Position numbers and translations under genes: made by a program. A DNA stretch of 64,000 bases from an uncultured Methanoregula sp. (lineage in GTDB: Archaea; Halobacteriota; Methanomicrobia; Methanomicrobiales; Methanospirillaceae): NCBI RefSeq assembly GCF_963677065.1, contig NZ_OY781872.1:1421419-1485418 (forward strand), written 5' to 3'. Below the pieces are notes generated by a model. It saw nothing but the letters and a program-made list of their open reading frames with translations. It made no database searches and was not told the origin of the DNA. This document shows, piece after piece, positions 1 through 8,666 of the stretch (positions are counted from its first letter, which is position 1; each line of letters begins with the position of its first letter).

Positions 1-230
1 GGCCCCGGGTCGGGCATTCGTTGGCCTGACCCCTCCCCTGCGGGGGGAGATCCGGCTCGCTCCCCGCCCCTTTGCGGGGATCAACGGGAGTCTCTCCTTT
101 ATCGAACAGGTACTCAACGCCATGCTCGATCTACGGTCCAGCCGGCCCCGCACCTGACATCGGGCGTTGTTCCGGCCTTATACCCGGCTCCCCCTTTCTC
201 AATTTTCACTTTCACCCCGCGCCCGCTGAG
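1..230. other. GC-rich non-coding leader segment
   Basis: No convincing gene is visible here. The segment holds C-runs and G-runs able to form small hairpins (CCCCTCCCCTGCGGGGGG near 34-51 and CCCCGCCCCTTTGCGGGG near 63-80). An open frame from position 72 crosses into the start of the next gene but has no recognisable domain, so I do not call it. The left edge of the window may cut a gene or a terminator that belongs to the preceding region. Confidence 0.4.
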
Positions 231-241
231 GGATTATATAC
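231..241 (+). promoter_or_regulatory. TATA box of the gene at 283
   Basis: GGATTATATAC lies about 45 bases before the ATG at 283 and resembles an archaeal TATA box. A start of transcription about 25 bases downstream would leave a short leader holding AGGTGG, a plausible ribosome binding site. Inferred from sequence only. Confidence 0.45.
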
Positions 242-282
242 CGTCCGCATCAACGCCATGATACGACAGAAGGTGGTCGTGT

Positions 283-693
283 ATGATGGAAAAAGCAGGT
301 TACCTCCAGCGGACCGGATGCAGCGCAATTGACAGCGACGGGAATATGTGCGAAGTGATAGAACTTCATATTCTCGGGACCCGCTATGCCATCCGCCGCC
401 AGGATCTCATCCGGGCCGTCTCGGGCCGGGTTGTCGTGCAGGTGGAAGATCTTACTCGCAACTGGAACTACTTCCTCGGGAGTACCCGGGGACTGGCCCA
501 GGTATCCGCTTCCGGCAAAGCCCTGAACATCGACCTCTTTGGCACTGGCAGTTTTACCCTCTCGCTTGCAAGCCTCAAAGGAGTTATGTACGGCAAGGAA
601 CGCATTGCCCGGATAGGCATGATCCCGCCAGCGTCCCCCCAGCGGTTCCACCGTGTTGCCGAAGGGCAGCAGAAACTAAAAGCCGCAGTCTGA
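283..693 (+). CDS. Hypothetical protein, 136 residues
   Basis: I do not recognise the family. The protein has no signal peptide or membrane segment, and its middle part (residues about 22-110) alternates short hydrophobic strands, suggesting a small beta-rich cytoplasmic domain. ATG codons at 283 and 286 follow AGGTGG at a suitable distance; an internal ATG at 346 is an alternative start. It converges with the archaellin gene that follows on the other strand, 38 bases away, so no operon partner is apparent. Codon usage looks like that of the neighbouring genes, which supports a real gene. Confidence 0.6.
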   Translation: MMEKAGYLQRTGCSAIDSDGNMCEVIELHILGTRYAIRRQDLIRAVSGRVVVQVEDLTRNWNYFLGSTRGLAQVSASGKALNIDLFGTGSFTLSLASLKGVMYGKERIARIGMIPPASPQRFHRVAEGQQKLKAAV

Positions 694-731
694 TCCCGTA
701 TACCCCCATTCCTGTCCCCCTCTTTTCCCGG

Positions 732-1307
732 TTAATAAAACTGGTTCACCGCGTAGATTACCGACGGGGCTCTGCGGATTACCTGCAACGATGCCCCGCC
801 GGACGGAGCAACTTCGAGCGAGAATTCCATATCCCTGGGAATGCCGTTTGTCGGGTGGGCGCTGAGCGAGAACTGTTCGCCTTTCTCCAGCACGTTATTG
901 GAAGCTCCCCGCTCATTCTGCCGGTCGGTAATCGCCCAGGTCCCCGGTGTTGTGGAAGAACCATAATACCCCGGCACGGGCCTCAGTTTCTCCAGGTGGT
1001 TCTTGTCGCTGTAGGTCATTACCAATTTTTCCATGTCGATGGCTGTTCCCCCGTTACCCAGCGTAACGCTGAAATTGATCGTGTCGATGGTGCTCCCCGG
1101 TGTTCCGATGCCATGCACGGTCCCGGCCATCATCAGGCTGGAGCTGGCCTCCTGGACACTGGAGTGGACGGTCGCCTCGCTCTTCTGGGTTGCGAAGAAT
1201 CCTGCCCCGATCACAACGTAAGAGAAGACCGCAGCTACCGTAATGAATGCGATGAGAACAATGGCAGCTTCAAGACCGGTGAATGCAGAATCGTTTCGAC
1301 TGGTCGT
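732..1307 (-). CDS. Archaellin (archaeal flagellin) without a standard start codon
   Basis: The reading frame encodes the hallmark archaellin N-terminus: a short charged leader (SRNDSAF), the TGLEAAIVLIAFI hydrophobic helix, then SYVVIGAGFFATQKSE. Prepilin peptidase would cleave near TGLEAA, and the hydrophobic helix would pack into the archaellum core. The C-terminal 130 residues form the beta-rich outer domain. The frame has no ATG, GTG or TTG before the signal sequence. A strong AGGAGGG at 1314-1321 is followed after six bases by ACG at 1305-1307, which I take as the start. The first GTG (1212-1214) would remove the whole signal helix. Either ACG is used, the gene carries a start-codon mutation, or the base is a sequence error. 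No other archaellum genes are in the window. Confidence 0.75.
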   Translation of the reverse strand, partial: TTSRNDSAFTGLEAAIVLIAFITVAAVFSYVVIGAGFFATQKSEATVHSSVQEASSSLMMAGTVHGIGTPGSTIDTINFSVTLGNGGTAIDMEKLVMTYSDKNHLEKLRPVPGYYGSSTTPGTWAITDRQNERGASNNVLEKGEQFSLSAHPTNGIPRDMEFSLEVAPSGGASLQVIRRAPSVIYAVNQFY

Positions 1308-1432
1308 GGCGATCCCTCCTGAGTATTGACACCTTGCTTTCCAATGCCTTATAAGTATCAGCCGCAGCCATGCGTTTCATCTGGTTTACCGCCCTGCATA
1401 GTGCAACATTAATAGTTCCGCGACAGATGATC

Positions 1433-2392
1433 ATGAGTAGAGAGGACTCCTCCTCAGATACCCGGTATACCGACGTGAACCGGCACAAAGGACATGTGGT
1501 CATGACCATGGATGCCACGGAGAATCATTACAAGGATCTTGTTGAGTGCCAGCAGGATTTTCTGGTCAAGTTCAGCCTTGAAGGCCGGCTTCTTTTCGTC
1601 AACTCAGCGTACTGCGAGGCCCTCGGGAAATCCCACCAAGACCTGGCAGGCACGGTCTTCATGCCTGTTTCCGATGAGAAGTATGCCGATGTTGTTGCAA
1701 CGCAGATGACCAAGCTCTTCCGCCCCCCGTTCGCCTGCATTGTCGAGCAATGGATCCAGACCACAAAAGGCATGCGGTGTATCAGCTGGTCGGCCCGGTC
1801 GATCCTCGATGCCGAGAAGAATGTCTCTGCAATCGTTGCTGCCGGGCGGGACATCACCCATCTCAAGAACGAGCATAAAACCCTGCGGAAGCGGGATGAG
1901 GAGCTGATGCTTGTCCTTGAGAGCGGGAGCCAGATGTACTTCTCCCATACTCCCGACCACACTGCCGTATATGTCAGTCCCCGGATCCGGACCCTGCTCG
2001 GGTGCAGGCGGGGGGAAGGAAAGCGGGCCTGGACCGACTTTCTGACCGACAACCCGGTGAATGCAGCCGGTCTCGAACGAACCCTGCGTGCGCTCTCATC
2101 CGGCCGGCGCGAACCCCCGTACCGTCTGGAGATGGCAACCGGTAGCGGGAAGAAGATCTGGGTGGAAGTGAACGAGATCCCGGTCATGAAGAATGGCAAG
2201 GCTGTTGCGATAGCCGGCTGCCTTGAGGACGTTACTGAGAAGATGTACGTTGAGGAAGGATCGGCCGAGGCCGAGATCCTCTTCAAAGGCGTACGCCCGA
2301 AGGAACCGGGGATCGGAAACCGGTCCCCGCTCAGTGCCATCCGCTCCATCTTCTCCCGGGACAAAGAAGCCCCGGAAGAGGAGAGCGTCTGA
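1433..2392 (+). CDS. PAS-domain sensor protein with two PAS domains
   Basis: A soluble signalling protein of about 319 residues. PAS 1 lies at roughly 30-145, with the typical LFVNSAYCEALGKS segment and a closing VAAGRDITHLK. PAS 2 lies at roughly 160-285 and ends with GCLEDVTEKM. Neither a histidine kinase, GGDEF nor output domain follows; the last 40 residues look unstructured. Such stand-alone PAS proteins are common in Methanomicrobiales and presumably pass a ligand or redox signal to a separate partner. The start is uncertain: ATG codons occur at 1370, 1433 and 1506 without a clear ribosome binding site. I chose 1433 because the residues before it look non-coding. The gene is divergent from the archaellin gene, which might hint at a link with motility, but this is only positional. 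Confidence 0.8.
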   Translation: MSREDSSSDTRYTDVNRHKGHVVMTMDATENHYKDLVECQQDFLVKFSLEGRLLFVNSAYCEALGKSHQDLAGTVFMPVSDEKYADVVATQMTKLFRPPFACIVEQWIQTTKGMRCISWSARSILDAEKNVSAIVAAGRDITHLKNEHKTLRKRDEELMLVLESGSQMYFSHTPDHTAVYVSPRIRTLLGCRRGEGKRAWTDFLTDNPVNAAGLERTLRALSSGRREPPYRLEMATGSGKKIWVEVNEIPVMKNGKAVAIAGCLEDVTEKMYVEEGSAEAEILFKGVRPKEPGIGNRSPLSAIRSIFSRDKEAPEEESV

Positions 2393-2467
2393 TCCTTTTT
2401 CTGCAGGAATCCTTGCTCGTAACCCGCGGACCGGAATATTCAACCGTTATCCCCTGAATCTTAATGT

Positions 2468-3463
2468 ATGCAGTCCCGGCCCCGGATCCCGCTCGCCCTT
2501 CTCGCAGTTTTCCTGTGCATATCCCTCTTTTCCGGAGTCTCGGCAGCGGCCGGCAACAGTACGACGTACTCGTTTGTCCACCTTTCCGACACCCAGAACC
2601 TGGCAACCTCGTATCCGGCAACCTACAATACAACGTTTTCGTATCTTGAATCCCTTAAATCGACCCGCAACATATCGGCCATCATCATAACGGGAGACCT
2701 TGTCAATACCTGGAACAGCAAAAAAGAGTGGGACGCGTACCTGCGGGCCCGGAACCAGACCACGATCCCCGTCTTCGTCACGGCGGGCAACCATGATACA
2801 GACTCGGGGAAGAAATACGAGTATTACAGCCGGTACACTGGGAATTCCGGGAAAAACTACCTGACTTCCTTTGGAGATTTTGACCTTGTCGGCATCAATT
2901 ATGTCAAAGCAGGTCTTACGGCTGCCGAGTATTCCCGCATCCGTCTGGCACTGCAGAACAGCTCCCGCCCGGTTGCGATCCTCGCCACCCATTACTACAT
3001 GGATAAAAACGGCAAGTCTTCCCCGCTTGGCAGGGAGATCGACAAGAACCTGATCGTAAAACCCACTCTTATCCTCACGGGCCACCTGCACGCGGATTTT
3101 ATCAACCGGCGGAATATCAGCGGATTTCCGGTGATCGGGGAGATGACCAATTACCAGAACGGCCTGCCGGGTGGCAATGGGGATAAGAATTACTCGGCCG
3201 GGACCCTGTATACCGTGACCTCCTCCGGCGGGCAGGTTGAACGGATTACCGCAAGGGTCATCCATATCAGCCCGACTCCCACCCTGGACGCAGAGCAGAC
3301 CGTCTTTGAACAGGCCATCCCATCATCATCGTCTCTGGCAGAGCCCCCCGCTCCTGTTGCGCTGCCTGCCCGGCCGGTTCTGCCCACTCCGTTCTGCAAC
3401 CCGGCTGTTCTGTCCTGCCGGCTGAATATGACCCCCGGGCAGGGCATAATTAAAACCAATTGA
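2468..3463 (+). CDS. Secreted calcineurin-like metallophosphoesterase
   Basis: Residues 1-28 form a Sec signal peptide, so the enzyme acts outside the membrane. The metal-binding motifs of the calcineurin-like phosphoesterase fold follow in order: HLSDTQ (D41), GDLVN (D77), GNHDT (N107, H108), THYY (H174) and GHLHAD (H205, H207). Together they form a dinuclear metal centre that hydrolyses phosphomonoesters or diesters; the substrate cannot be read from sequence. Many N-glycosylation sequons (NST, NTT, NIS, NQT) fit an exported archaeal protein. The last 60 residues are Pro- and Ser-rich and carry no motif. No operon partner is seen. Confidence 0.85.
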   Translation: MQSRPRIPLALLAVFLCISLFSGVSAAAGNSTTYSFVHLSDTQNLATSYPATYNTTFSYLESLKSTRNISAIIITGDLVNTWNSKKEWDAYLRARNQTTIPVFVTAGNHDTDSGKKYEYYSRYTGNSGKNYLTSFGDFDLVGINYVKAGLTAAEYSRIRLALQNSSRPVAILATHYYMDKNGKSSPLGREIDKNLIVKPTLILTGHLHADFINRRNISGFPVIGEMTNYQNGLPGGNGDKNYSAGTLYTVTSSGGQVERITARVIHISPTPTLDAEQTVFEQAIPSSSSLAEPPAPVALPARPVLPTPFCNPAVLSCRLNMTPGQGIIKTN

Positions 3464-3555
3464 CGCGGGTACTGGTGCGGGGTCTCCCCATCAGGGGGTC
3501 AGGCGATTCCCAACGGTCTTAAATTTCAAAAAATCCAATCTCTATCCAGCATACC

Positions 3556-4203
3556 ATGACAGAAGAGAAGGATATGGTTGAGGAACTGCACCTCACCAAA
3601 GGCAGGCTGGAAGCGCTTTCGGACGGCATCTTCGCGTTTGCTATGACCCTCCTGGTCATCGGTCTGAACCTGCCGGACAAGGCTGCCCTTGTGCAATCGA
3701 ACGCGTTTGCCCTGCAGTTCCTCCTCTCCCTCTATTCCGATTTCTTTCATTATGTTCTTGCATTCCTGATCCTCGGGGCATTCTGGCTCAGCCAGCACCA
3801 GCAGTTCCACTCTGTGCGGGTTCCCGATAAGACATTTATCTGGATCAATCTCTTGACGCTCATGTTCGTCGCCCTCCTCCCGTTCTCCACATCGTTCTCC
3901 GGGGATTTCCCTCGTGCCTCCATGGGGGCGATGGTGTTTGAAGCAAACCTTTGTATCATCGGTCTGGGAATGTCCTGCCAGTGGTGGTATGCAACCAAAG
4001 ACTGCCGCCTGACCGAACATACCCTGAAACCGGCATATATCCGGGGAGTCCTGATCGGGAATCTTATCGTCCCCACGGTCTCGGTGATAGCGATTCTTGT
4101 CGCGCTGACCGGATCCTTGTGGAGTTCGGCACTGTATATGACGCTTCCCTTTGTCGATTATGCAGTTGACCGGTATTACCGGAGACGAGAGGAAGCCAGC
4201 TGA
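3556..4203 (+). CDS. TMEM175-family (DUF1211) potassium channel subunit
   Basis: A 215-residue membrane protein with about six transmembrane segments. The first helix carries the family signature RLEALSDGIFAFAMTLLV (residues 17-34), equivalent to the FSD motif of TMEM175 channels. In prokaryotes these proteins assemble as tetramers of single six-helix units and conduct potassium. A second conserved feature is the GAFWLSQHQQFHSV segment near residue 75. The ATG at 3556 gives a short charged N-terminus before helix 1. The gene stands alone and converges on the leuB-type gene, with an unusual repeat element between them. Confidence 0.85.
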   Translation: MTEEKDMVEELHLTKGRLEALSDGIFAFAMTLLVIGLNLPDKAALVQSNAFALQFLLSLYSDFFHYVLAFLILGAFWLSQHQQFHSVRVPDKTFIWINLLTLMFVALLPFSTSFSGDFPRASMGAMVFEANLCIIGLGMSCQWWYATKDCRLTEHTLKPAYIRGVLIGNLIVPTVSVIAILVALTGSLWSSALYMTLPFVDYAVDRYYRRREEAS

Positions 4204-4273
4204 TACTTCATTTTTACAACAGCACACGGGTTTGTATTGCCGGCATTTTTCGCCCGCCGCTCCCGGTAAATCT

Positions 4274-4515
4274 TTTTTTCACCACAGACCCCCCCTACCC
4301 GGGGTATCAGGTTTTTTCACAACTGTCAGACGTGAAATTTGTACTTTTTTATGTAAAACTGAAAAGCGATGAGGGGGGGTCTGTGGGGATATTTTATAAA
4401 ATCAGCAGCCCTCCCATGATGCATGGCCTGAATAATTACCCCGGAGTTTCCGGGTGCGGCTCCGTTTCATTCAAACCATGTTATCCCCACAGACCCCCTC
4501 AGTGCTGCAAAGATC
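4274..4515. repeat. Three-arm GACCCCCC element, locus A
   Basis: The 445-base gap between two convergent genes holds three arms. Arm 1 (4274-4296) reads TTCACCACAGACCCCCCC. Arm 2 (4371-4391) is inverted; its complement is TATCCCCACAGACCCCCCC. Arm 3 (4481-4500) is direct and reads TTATCCCCACAGACCCCC. The spacer between arms 1 and 2 holds TTGTACTTTT, GTAAAACTGAAAAGCG and TGAG. The spacer between arms 2 and 3 holds TGAATAATTACC, and TGCAAAG follows arm 3. The same pieces in the same order recur at 47334-47578, and a variant occurs at 38848-39110. No protein is encoded here. It could be a structured RNA, a non-autonomous mobile element or a protein-binding array. Confidence 0.8.
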
Positions 4516-4648
4516 GAGGCCCGAAGATCCGTTCCGGTACGTGGATACGATACGCGACATGCGGTCAATAACCGGTCTTTGAGATCCTCGACTGAACCGA
4601 ACCGGCTGAACGTCCGTATCCCGGAATGAAACCGGATAAAAAAAGAAA

Positions 4649-5767
4649 TTACCTGCCTTTCTTCACGCAGTCGGCAATGTACGACCCGGCCTTTGCCGTT
4701 CCCGCGGTGCCGCCGAGATCTTTGGTGACAATGCCGTCTTTTATGCTCTTCTCGATTGCCGAGACAACTGCTGCTGCTGCCTTGTGCTCGCCCAGGTGAT
4801 CGAGCAGGAGCGATCCCGCCCAGATGGTTGCGATGGGGTTTGCAACATCCATGCCCTTGTACTTCGGAGCGGAGCCGTGGATGGGCTCGAACATCGAAGT
4901 GCCTTTGGGGTTGATATTGCCGCCCGGTGCAAGACCGAGACCGCCCTGGATCATGGCCCCGAGGTCGGTGATGATGTCCCCGAACATGTTGGGCGTGACC
5001 ACGACATCGAACCATTCGGGATTCTTGACAAACCACATGGTGACCGCATCCACGAAGTTGAACTCGGTCGTGACGTCAGGATACTTCTTTGCGGTCTCGT
5101 TGAACACATCCCGCCAGAGGCCGTACACGTCCGAGAGCACGTTTGCCTTGTCCACCGAAGTGAGTTTCTTCTTCCGCTGCATGGCAAGGTCAAATGCATA
5201 GGTCTGGACCCTGCGGGAACCTTCCCGAGTGATGACGCCGATCTGGTACGCGATCTCTTCGGCATCGCTCGTCACGTCGAGACCAAACTTCACGTTGTAG
5301 ATATCCCGGGCCACATCGAGTTCGATCTTCTGGTGCTTCTTGAAGCGCGAGCCGATACCGACATAGAAATCCTCCGTGTTCTCGCGGATGACAACGAAGT
5401 CGATGTCCTTTGGCCCTTTCCCGGCAAGCGGGGTCTCGACTCCGTGCAGGAGTTTGATCGGCCGGAGGTTGACGTACTGGTCGAAGTGGAAGCGAAGGGC
5501 CAGGAGGATTCCCTTCTCCAGAATGCCCGGTTTCACCCGCTCGTCACCGATTGCACCGAAGTAGATTGCCTTGAACTTTTTCAGTTCATTCAGGTCATCC
5601 TCGGTGATCAGTTTCTTTGTCGCAAGGTAGCGGTCAGCCCCGATATCGAAGTCTGTCCAGTCGATATCGAAGTTGTACTTCTCTCCCGCCGCCTCCAGCA
5701 CTTTCTTTCCCTCGGCCACGATCTCCGGGCCGATCCCGTCCCCGCCAATCGACGCTATCTTGTACAT
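4649..5767 (-). CDS. leuB: 3-isopropylmalate/homoisocitrate dehydrogenase family protein
   Basis: An NAD-dependent beta-decarboxylating dehydrogenase of 372 residues, the family's usual length. It shows GGDGIGPE near residue 8, the substrate-binding [14 protein letters not shown] segment, the metal-binding aspartates of [18 protein letters not shown], and the nucleotide-binding EPIHGSAP segment. In leucine synthesis it oxidises 3-isopropylmalate; methanogen paralogues act on homoisocitrate homologues in coenzyme B synthesis. Sequence alone does not settle which. The ATG at 5767 overlaps the end of leuD by 13 bases, so it is translationally coupled as the last gene of leuC-leuD-leuB. Confidence 0.88.
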   Translation of the reverse strand: MYKIASIGGDGIGPEIVAEGKKVLEAAGEKYNFDIDWTDFDIGADRYLATKKLITEDDLNELKKFKAIYFGAIGDERVKPGILEKGILLALRFHFDQYVNLRPIKLLHGVETPLAGKGPKDIDFVVIRENTEDFYVGIGSRFKKHQKIELDVARDIYNVKFGLDVTSDAEEIAYQIGVITREGSRRVQTYAFDLAMQRKKKLTSVDKANVLSDVYGLWRDVFNETAKKYPDVTTEFNFVDAVTMWFVKNPEWFDVVVTPNMFGDIITDLGAMIQGGLGLAPGGNINPKGTSMFEPIHGSAPKYKGMDVANPIATIWAGSLLLDHLGEHKAAAAVVSAIEKSIKDGIVTKDLGGTAGTAKAGSYIADCVKKGR

Positions 5768-6309
5768 GGTGGAATCTCCTTCATTGTTTTTGCATATTCA
5801 ACAAGCCCGCCGGCATCGATGATGCCCTGCATGAAGACCGGCACCGGCTCGATCGCATACTTCTTCCCGTCCGCTTCAAGGGTTCCCTCTTTGAGGTTCA
5901 GGGCGATCTTCGCCCCGTCGGCAATCTTATCGGCCTCCGGGCAGACCACGGGCAGCACGCCCACGTTCACCGAGTTCCGGAAGAAGATCCGGGCAAACGA
6001 CCGGGCAACCACGACTTTTACCCCGGCCCCGACAAGGGCAAGCGGGGCGTGTTCGCGGGAGGAGCCGCAGCCGAAGTTCCGGCCTCCTACGATGACATCT
6101 CCTTCCTTCACGTTCTTTGCAAACTCGTCCCGTGTGCCTTCAAAAGCATGTTTTGCCAGCTCGTCCGGGTTGTTGAGGATGAGGAACCGGCCCGGGATGA
6201 TGGCGTCGGTGTCGATATCGTCCCCGAATTTCCAGGCCCGGCCGTTTGCCGAGACACGGGATTTTTCAAGGATTATTTTCTTTACCGGTACGGTCTTCTT
6301 GGCTGCCAT
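5755..6309 (-). CDS. leuD: 3-isopropylmalate/homoaconitate hydratase small subunit
   Basis: The swivelling small subunit of an aconitase-family hydro-lyase. [13 protein letters not shown] (residues 29-41) and the active-site loop [12 protein letters not shown] are both present. It pairs with the large subunit encoded just upstream, with one base between the genes. The substrate-specificity loop after IIPG reads RFLIL, which is neither the YLVY/YLVM type usual in isopropylmalate isomerases nor the YLRT type known from homoaconitases, so the substrate is open. The start at 6309 (MAAKK) was chosen because it directly abuts the leuC stop; the open frame continues upstream only as the shadow of leuC. 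Confidence 0.87.
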   Translation of the reverse strand: MAAKKTVPVKKIILEKSRVSANGRAWKFGDDIDTDAIIPGRFLILNNPDELAKHAFEGTRDEFAKNVKEGDVIVGGRNFGCGSSREHAPLALVGAGVKVVVARSFARIFFRNSVNVGVLPVVCPEADKIADGAKIALNLKEGTLEADGKKYAIEPVPVFMQGIIDAGGLVEYAKTMKEIPPCTR

Positions 6310-6310
6310 G

Positions 6311-7561
6311 TTATACCTCCCGGGGATCGGTGATCTCACCGGTGATCGCGCTGGCCGCTGCCGTTGCCGGTGAGCAGAGGTAGACTTTGCCGTCCGTGCT
6401 TCCCTGCCGGCCCTTGAAGTTCCGGTTCGAGGTTGAGAGCGAGACCTCGCCGGGGGCGATGAGACCGAACGCCCCGCCCATGCACGGTCCGCAGCACGGG
6501 GCTTCGACAAGTGCTCCGGCTTTGACGAACTTCTCGATGAGTCCTGCCCTGAGGGTCCTGAGGTACTCGTCCCGTGATGCCGGGATGATGATGACCCGGA
6601 TCTTCGGGTTGAACTTCTTCTTCCCGAGAACCTCGGCGACTTCTTCGAGATCCTCAAACCGCCCGTTCGTGCAGGAGCCGATAAAGACCTGGTCCACGTG
6701 GGTGCCGGCAACTTTGCTTACCGAAACGCCGGTGTCCACATTGTGGGGCACGGCTACGGTTGGTTCGAGGTCCGCGACATTGTAGGAGCGCTTCTCGGCA
6801 AACGTGGCGTCCGGGTCGCTGTCCAGCTCGAACGGCTTCATCTTGCGGCGCCCTTTCATGTACTCCCAGGTCACCTTGTCCGGTGCAACAATGCCCGCCT
6901 TTGCGCCCATCTCGATGGCCATGTTGCAGAGCGTCATCCGGCCTGCCATGTCCATCTTCGAGATGGTCTTTCCCGTGAACTGGATCGCCTTGTAGGTGGC
7001 CCCGTCGGCCCCGATATCGGCAGCGATCGAGAGGATGAGATCCTTTGGCCCGACACGTTTCTGGAACCTGCCCGATACCTCGGCCTTGATGGTCTCCGGC
7101 ACCTTGAAGTAGAGGGCGCCGAACTTCAGGGCAAAGCCCATGTCGGTGGAGCCGATGCCGGTGGCAAACGCCCCGGCCGCCCCGTACATGCAGGTATGGG
7201 AGTCCGCCCCGACAACGATCTCGCCCGGCGCCGCCCTGCCCTTCTCGATGGTCACCTGGTGGCAGACACCCTCGTTGATGTCATAGTTATGGATCTTCTG
7301 CTCCTCGGCAAATTTCCGCATGTACACGTGGTTGTTCGCTGCTTCGATGGAGTCTGCGGGGATCTGGTGGTCAAAGAGCATGATTACGCGCTCCGGGTCA
7401 TAGACGTTCTTCCCGCCCATCTCGTAGAACTTCTGGATGGCAAGCGGGCCGGTGATGTCGTGGATCATGGTCCCGTCAAGGGGTGCCATGACCACTTCGC
7501 CTGCCCGTATATCGCTGCCACATTTCCGTGAGAATATCTTCTCTACGATTGTTGCTGCCAT
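6311..7561 (-). CDS. leuC: 3-isopropylmalate/homoaconitate hydratase large subunit
   Basis: The 416-residue large subunit of an aconitase-type dehydratase. It binds a [4Fe-4S] cluster through C297 (GSCTNG), C357 and C360 (CCGPC) and carries the typical [12 protein letters not shown] segment near residue 119. With LeuD it would isomerise 2- to 3-isopropylmalate, or do the equivalent step on homocitrate homologues for coenzyme B. First gene of the leuC-leuD-leuB operon; its promoter lies in the divergent region 7562-7778. The size and cluster spacing match the shorter archaeal/bacterial LeuC type rather than the 460-residue enterobacterial one. Confidence 0.88.
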   Translation of the reverse strand: MAATIVEKIFSRKCGSDIRAGEVVMAPLDGTMIHDITGPLAIQKFYEMGGKNVYDPERVIMLFDHQIPADSIEAANNHVYMRKFAEEQKIHNYDINEGVCHQVTIEKGRAAPGEIVVGADSHTCMYGAAGAFATGIGSTDMGFALKFGALYFKVPETIKAEVSGRFQKRVGPKDLILSIAADIGADGATYKAIQFTGKTISKMDMAGRMTLCNMAIEMGAKAGIVAPDKVTWEYMKGRRKMKPFELDSDPDATFAEKRSYNVADLEPTVAVPHNVDTGVSVSKVAGTHVDQVFIGSCTNGRFEDLEEVAEVLGKKKFNPKIRVIIIPASRDEYLRTLRAGLIEKFVKAGALVEAPCCGPCMGGAFGLIAPGEVSLSTSNRNFKGRQGSTDGKVYLCSPATAAASAITGEITDPREV

Positions 7562-7618
7562 GCTCTGGTCGCTTACACTATTCGTCTTATCTGATATTGT
7601 TGTTTGGGGGAGTATTCC

Positions 7619-7640
7619 TGCACCTTTATATTCTGGTGCA
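7619..7640 (-). promoter_or_regulatory. Inverted repeat enclosing the leuC TATA box
   Basis: The sequence TGCACC-N10-GGTGCA is a perfect 6-base inverted repeat. Read on the minus strand, its 10-base spacer is AGAATATAAA, an archaeal TATA box placed about 65 bases before the leuC start. A protein bound to the repeat would block TBP, so this looks like a repressor operator for leuCDB. It does not match the GGAA-N6-TTCC site of NrpR. The regulator is unknown. Confidence 0.55.
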
Positions 7641-7778
7641 GTTGCCGTTCCTGGCAGGTTGTCTGGTCAATTCTCTTTCGCTCTGTGGCTCTTTCATCAG
7701 TTTTTCAGTATAACTGCAAGTATTTTCGCAGTCAAAGCAATCTTTAACCTCCTTTCCATGCAAGATCATGTGACAATC

Positions 7779-8516
7779 ATGATACGAAGACTCTCTCTCT
7801 GTATGGTTGCCATTGCGGTTCTCGCAGTGGCTCTTGTCGGCTGCGCTGCAGCCGCAGATGATACGGCCAATGACCACGTTATCCATGCAACCGGGAACGG
7901 CAATGTTATCGGAACTCCCGACCGGGCGCAGATCACCTTCTCGGTCCAGACCGAGAACGCGGATGTCAAGGTTGCCCAGGCCGATAATGCCCAGAAGATG
8001 AACAACGTGATCAATGCTCTCGTGAATTCGGGCATCCCCCGGGACGCCCTGAAGACCACCGGTTACAACATCTACCCTGTTTACGATGATTCAACAAAGA
8101 GCATCTTCGACCAGAAAGTGAAGACCTACCGCGTGACGAATACCTTAACGGTCACGCTCCACGATGTCAGCAAGACCGGCGATGTCATCGATATTGCGGT
8201 GGCAAACGGGATCAACCAGGCCGACTCGATCCAGTTCATGCTCTCGGACGAGCAGTCCCAGGTGCTCAGAACCCAGGCTCTCCAGAAAGCCGTGATCCGC
8301 GCCCGCTCGGATGCCGATACTGTTGCGGCAGCCATGGGAACCAATGTGACCGGTGTGAAAAACGCCGATGTCAGCGGCGGGTACTCGCCCGTTCTGTACC
8401 AGAACTACCAGTACGACAGCGGGGCTGCAATGAAATCCGTAGCAGCGCCGACCCCCATCCAGCCTGGTGACATTACCGTTACGGCAACGGTGACCATCAC
8501 GTACACCATCCGGTAA
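7779..8516 (+). CDS. SIMPL-domain (DUF541) exported lipoprotein-like protein
   Basis: Residues 1-26 are a signal peptide ending in ALVGC, a lipobox-like site, so the protein may be lipid-anchored on the outer face of the membrane. The rest is a SIMPL/DUF541 domain: ATGNGNVIGTPDRAQITFSV is its typical first strand, and TGYNIYPVYD and RVTNTLTVTL are also characteristic. The family is oligomeric and periplasmic in bacteria; its role in archaea is unclear. Start choice: ATG at 7779 places the hydrophobic stretch at the N-terminus, while ATG at 7758 is possible. It is divergent from leuC and has no partner. Confidence 0.85.
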   Translation: MIRRLSLCMVAIAVLAVALVGCAAAADDTANDHVIHATGNGNVIGTPDRAQITFSVQTENADVKVAQADNAQKMNNVINALVNSGIPRDALKTTGYNIYPVYDDSTKSIFDQKVKTYRVTNTLTVTLHDVSKTGDVIDIAVANGINQADSIQFMLSDEQSQVLRTQALQKAVIRARSDADTVAAAMGTNVTGVKNADVSGGYSPVLYQNYQYDSGAAMKSVAAPTPIQPGDITVTATVTITYTIR

Positions 8517-8666
8517 TCTTCTCCCCACTCTTTTCACAACTTTTTTACCTATGCAGCGTGTGATAGTTTCTTAAAATCACAGCTCAAGGATCCGGAATGC
8601 CGGAAAAATATCGTATAAAATTTCGAATACCACAAAACTGCGGATACAATAGGATTGATTTTCAAC

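Noticed and set aside
72..332. Open frame of 86 codons before the first gene
   Set aside because: It overlaps the start of the gene at 283, has no family features and shows irregular codon use.
3476..3510. GGGGTCTCCCCATCAGGGGGTC as a fourth copy of the repeat family
   Set aside because: The G-run and GTC core are present once, but the tag and the other arms are missing. It is more likely a small hairpin at the end of the phosphoesterase gene.
4784..6373. 529-codon plus-strand open frame
   Set aside because: It is the mirror of the leuB, leuD and leuC genes, which have clear motifs on the other strand.
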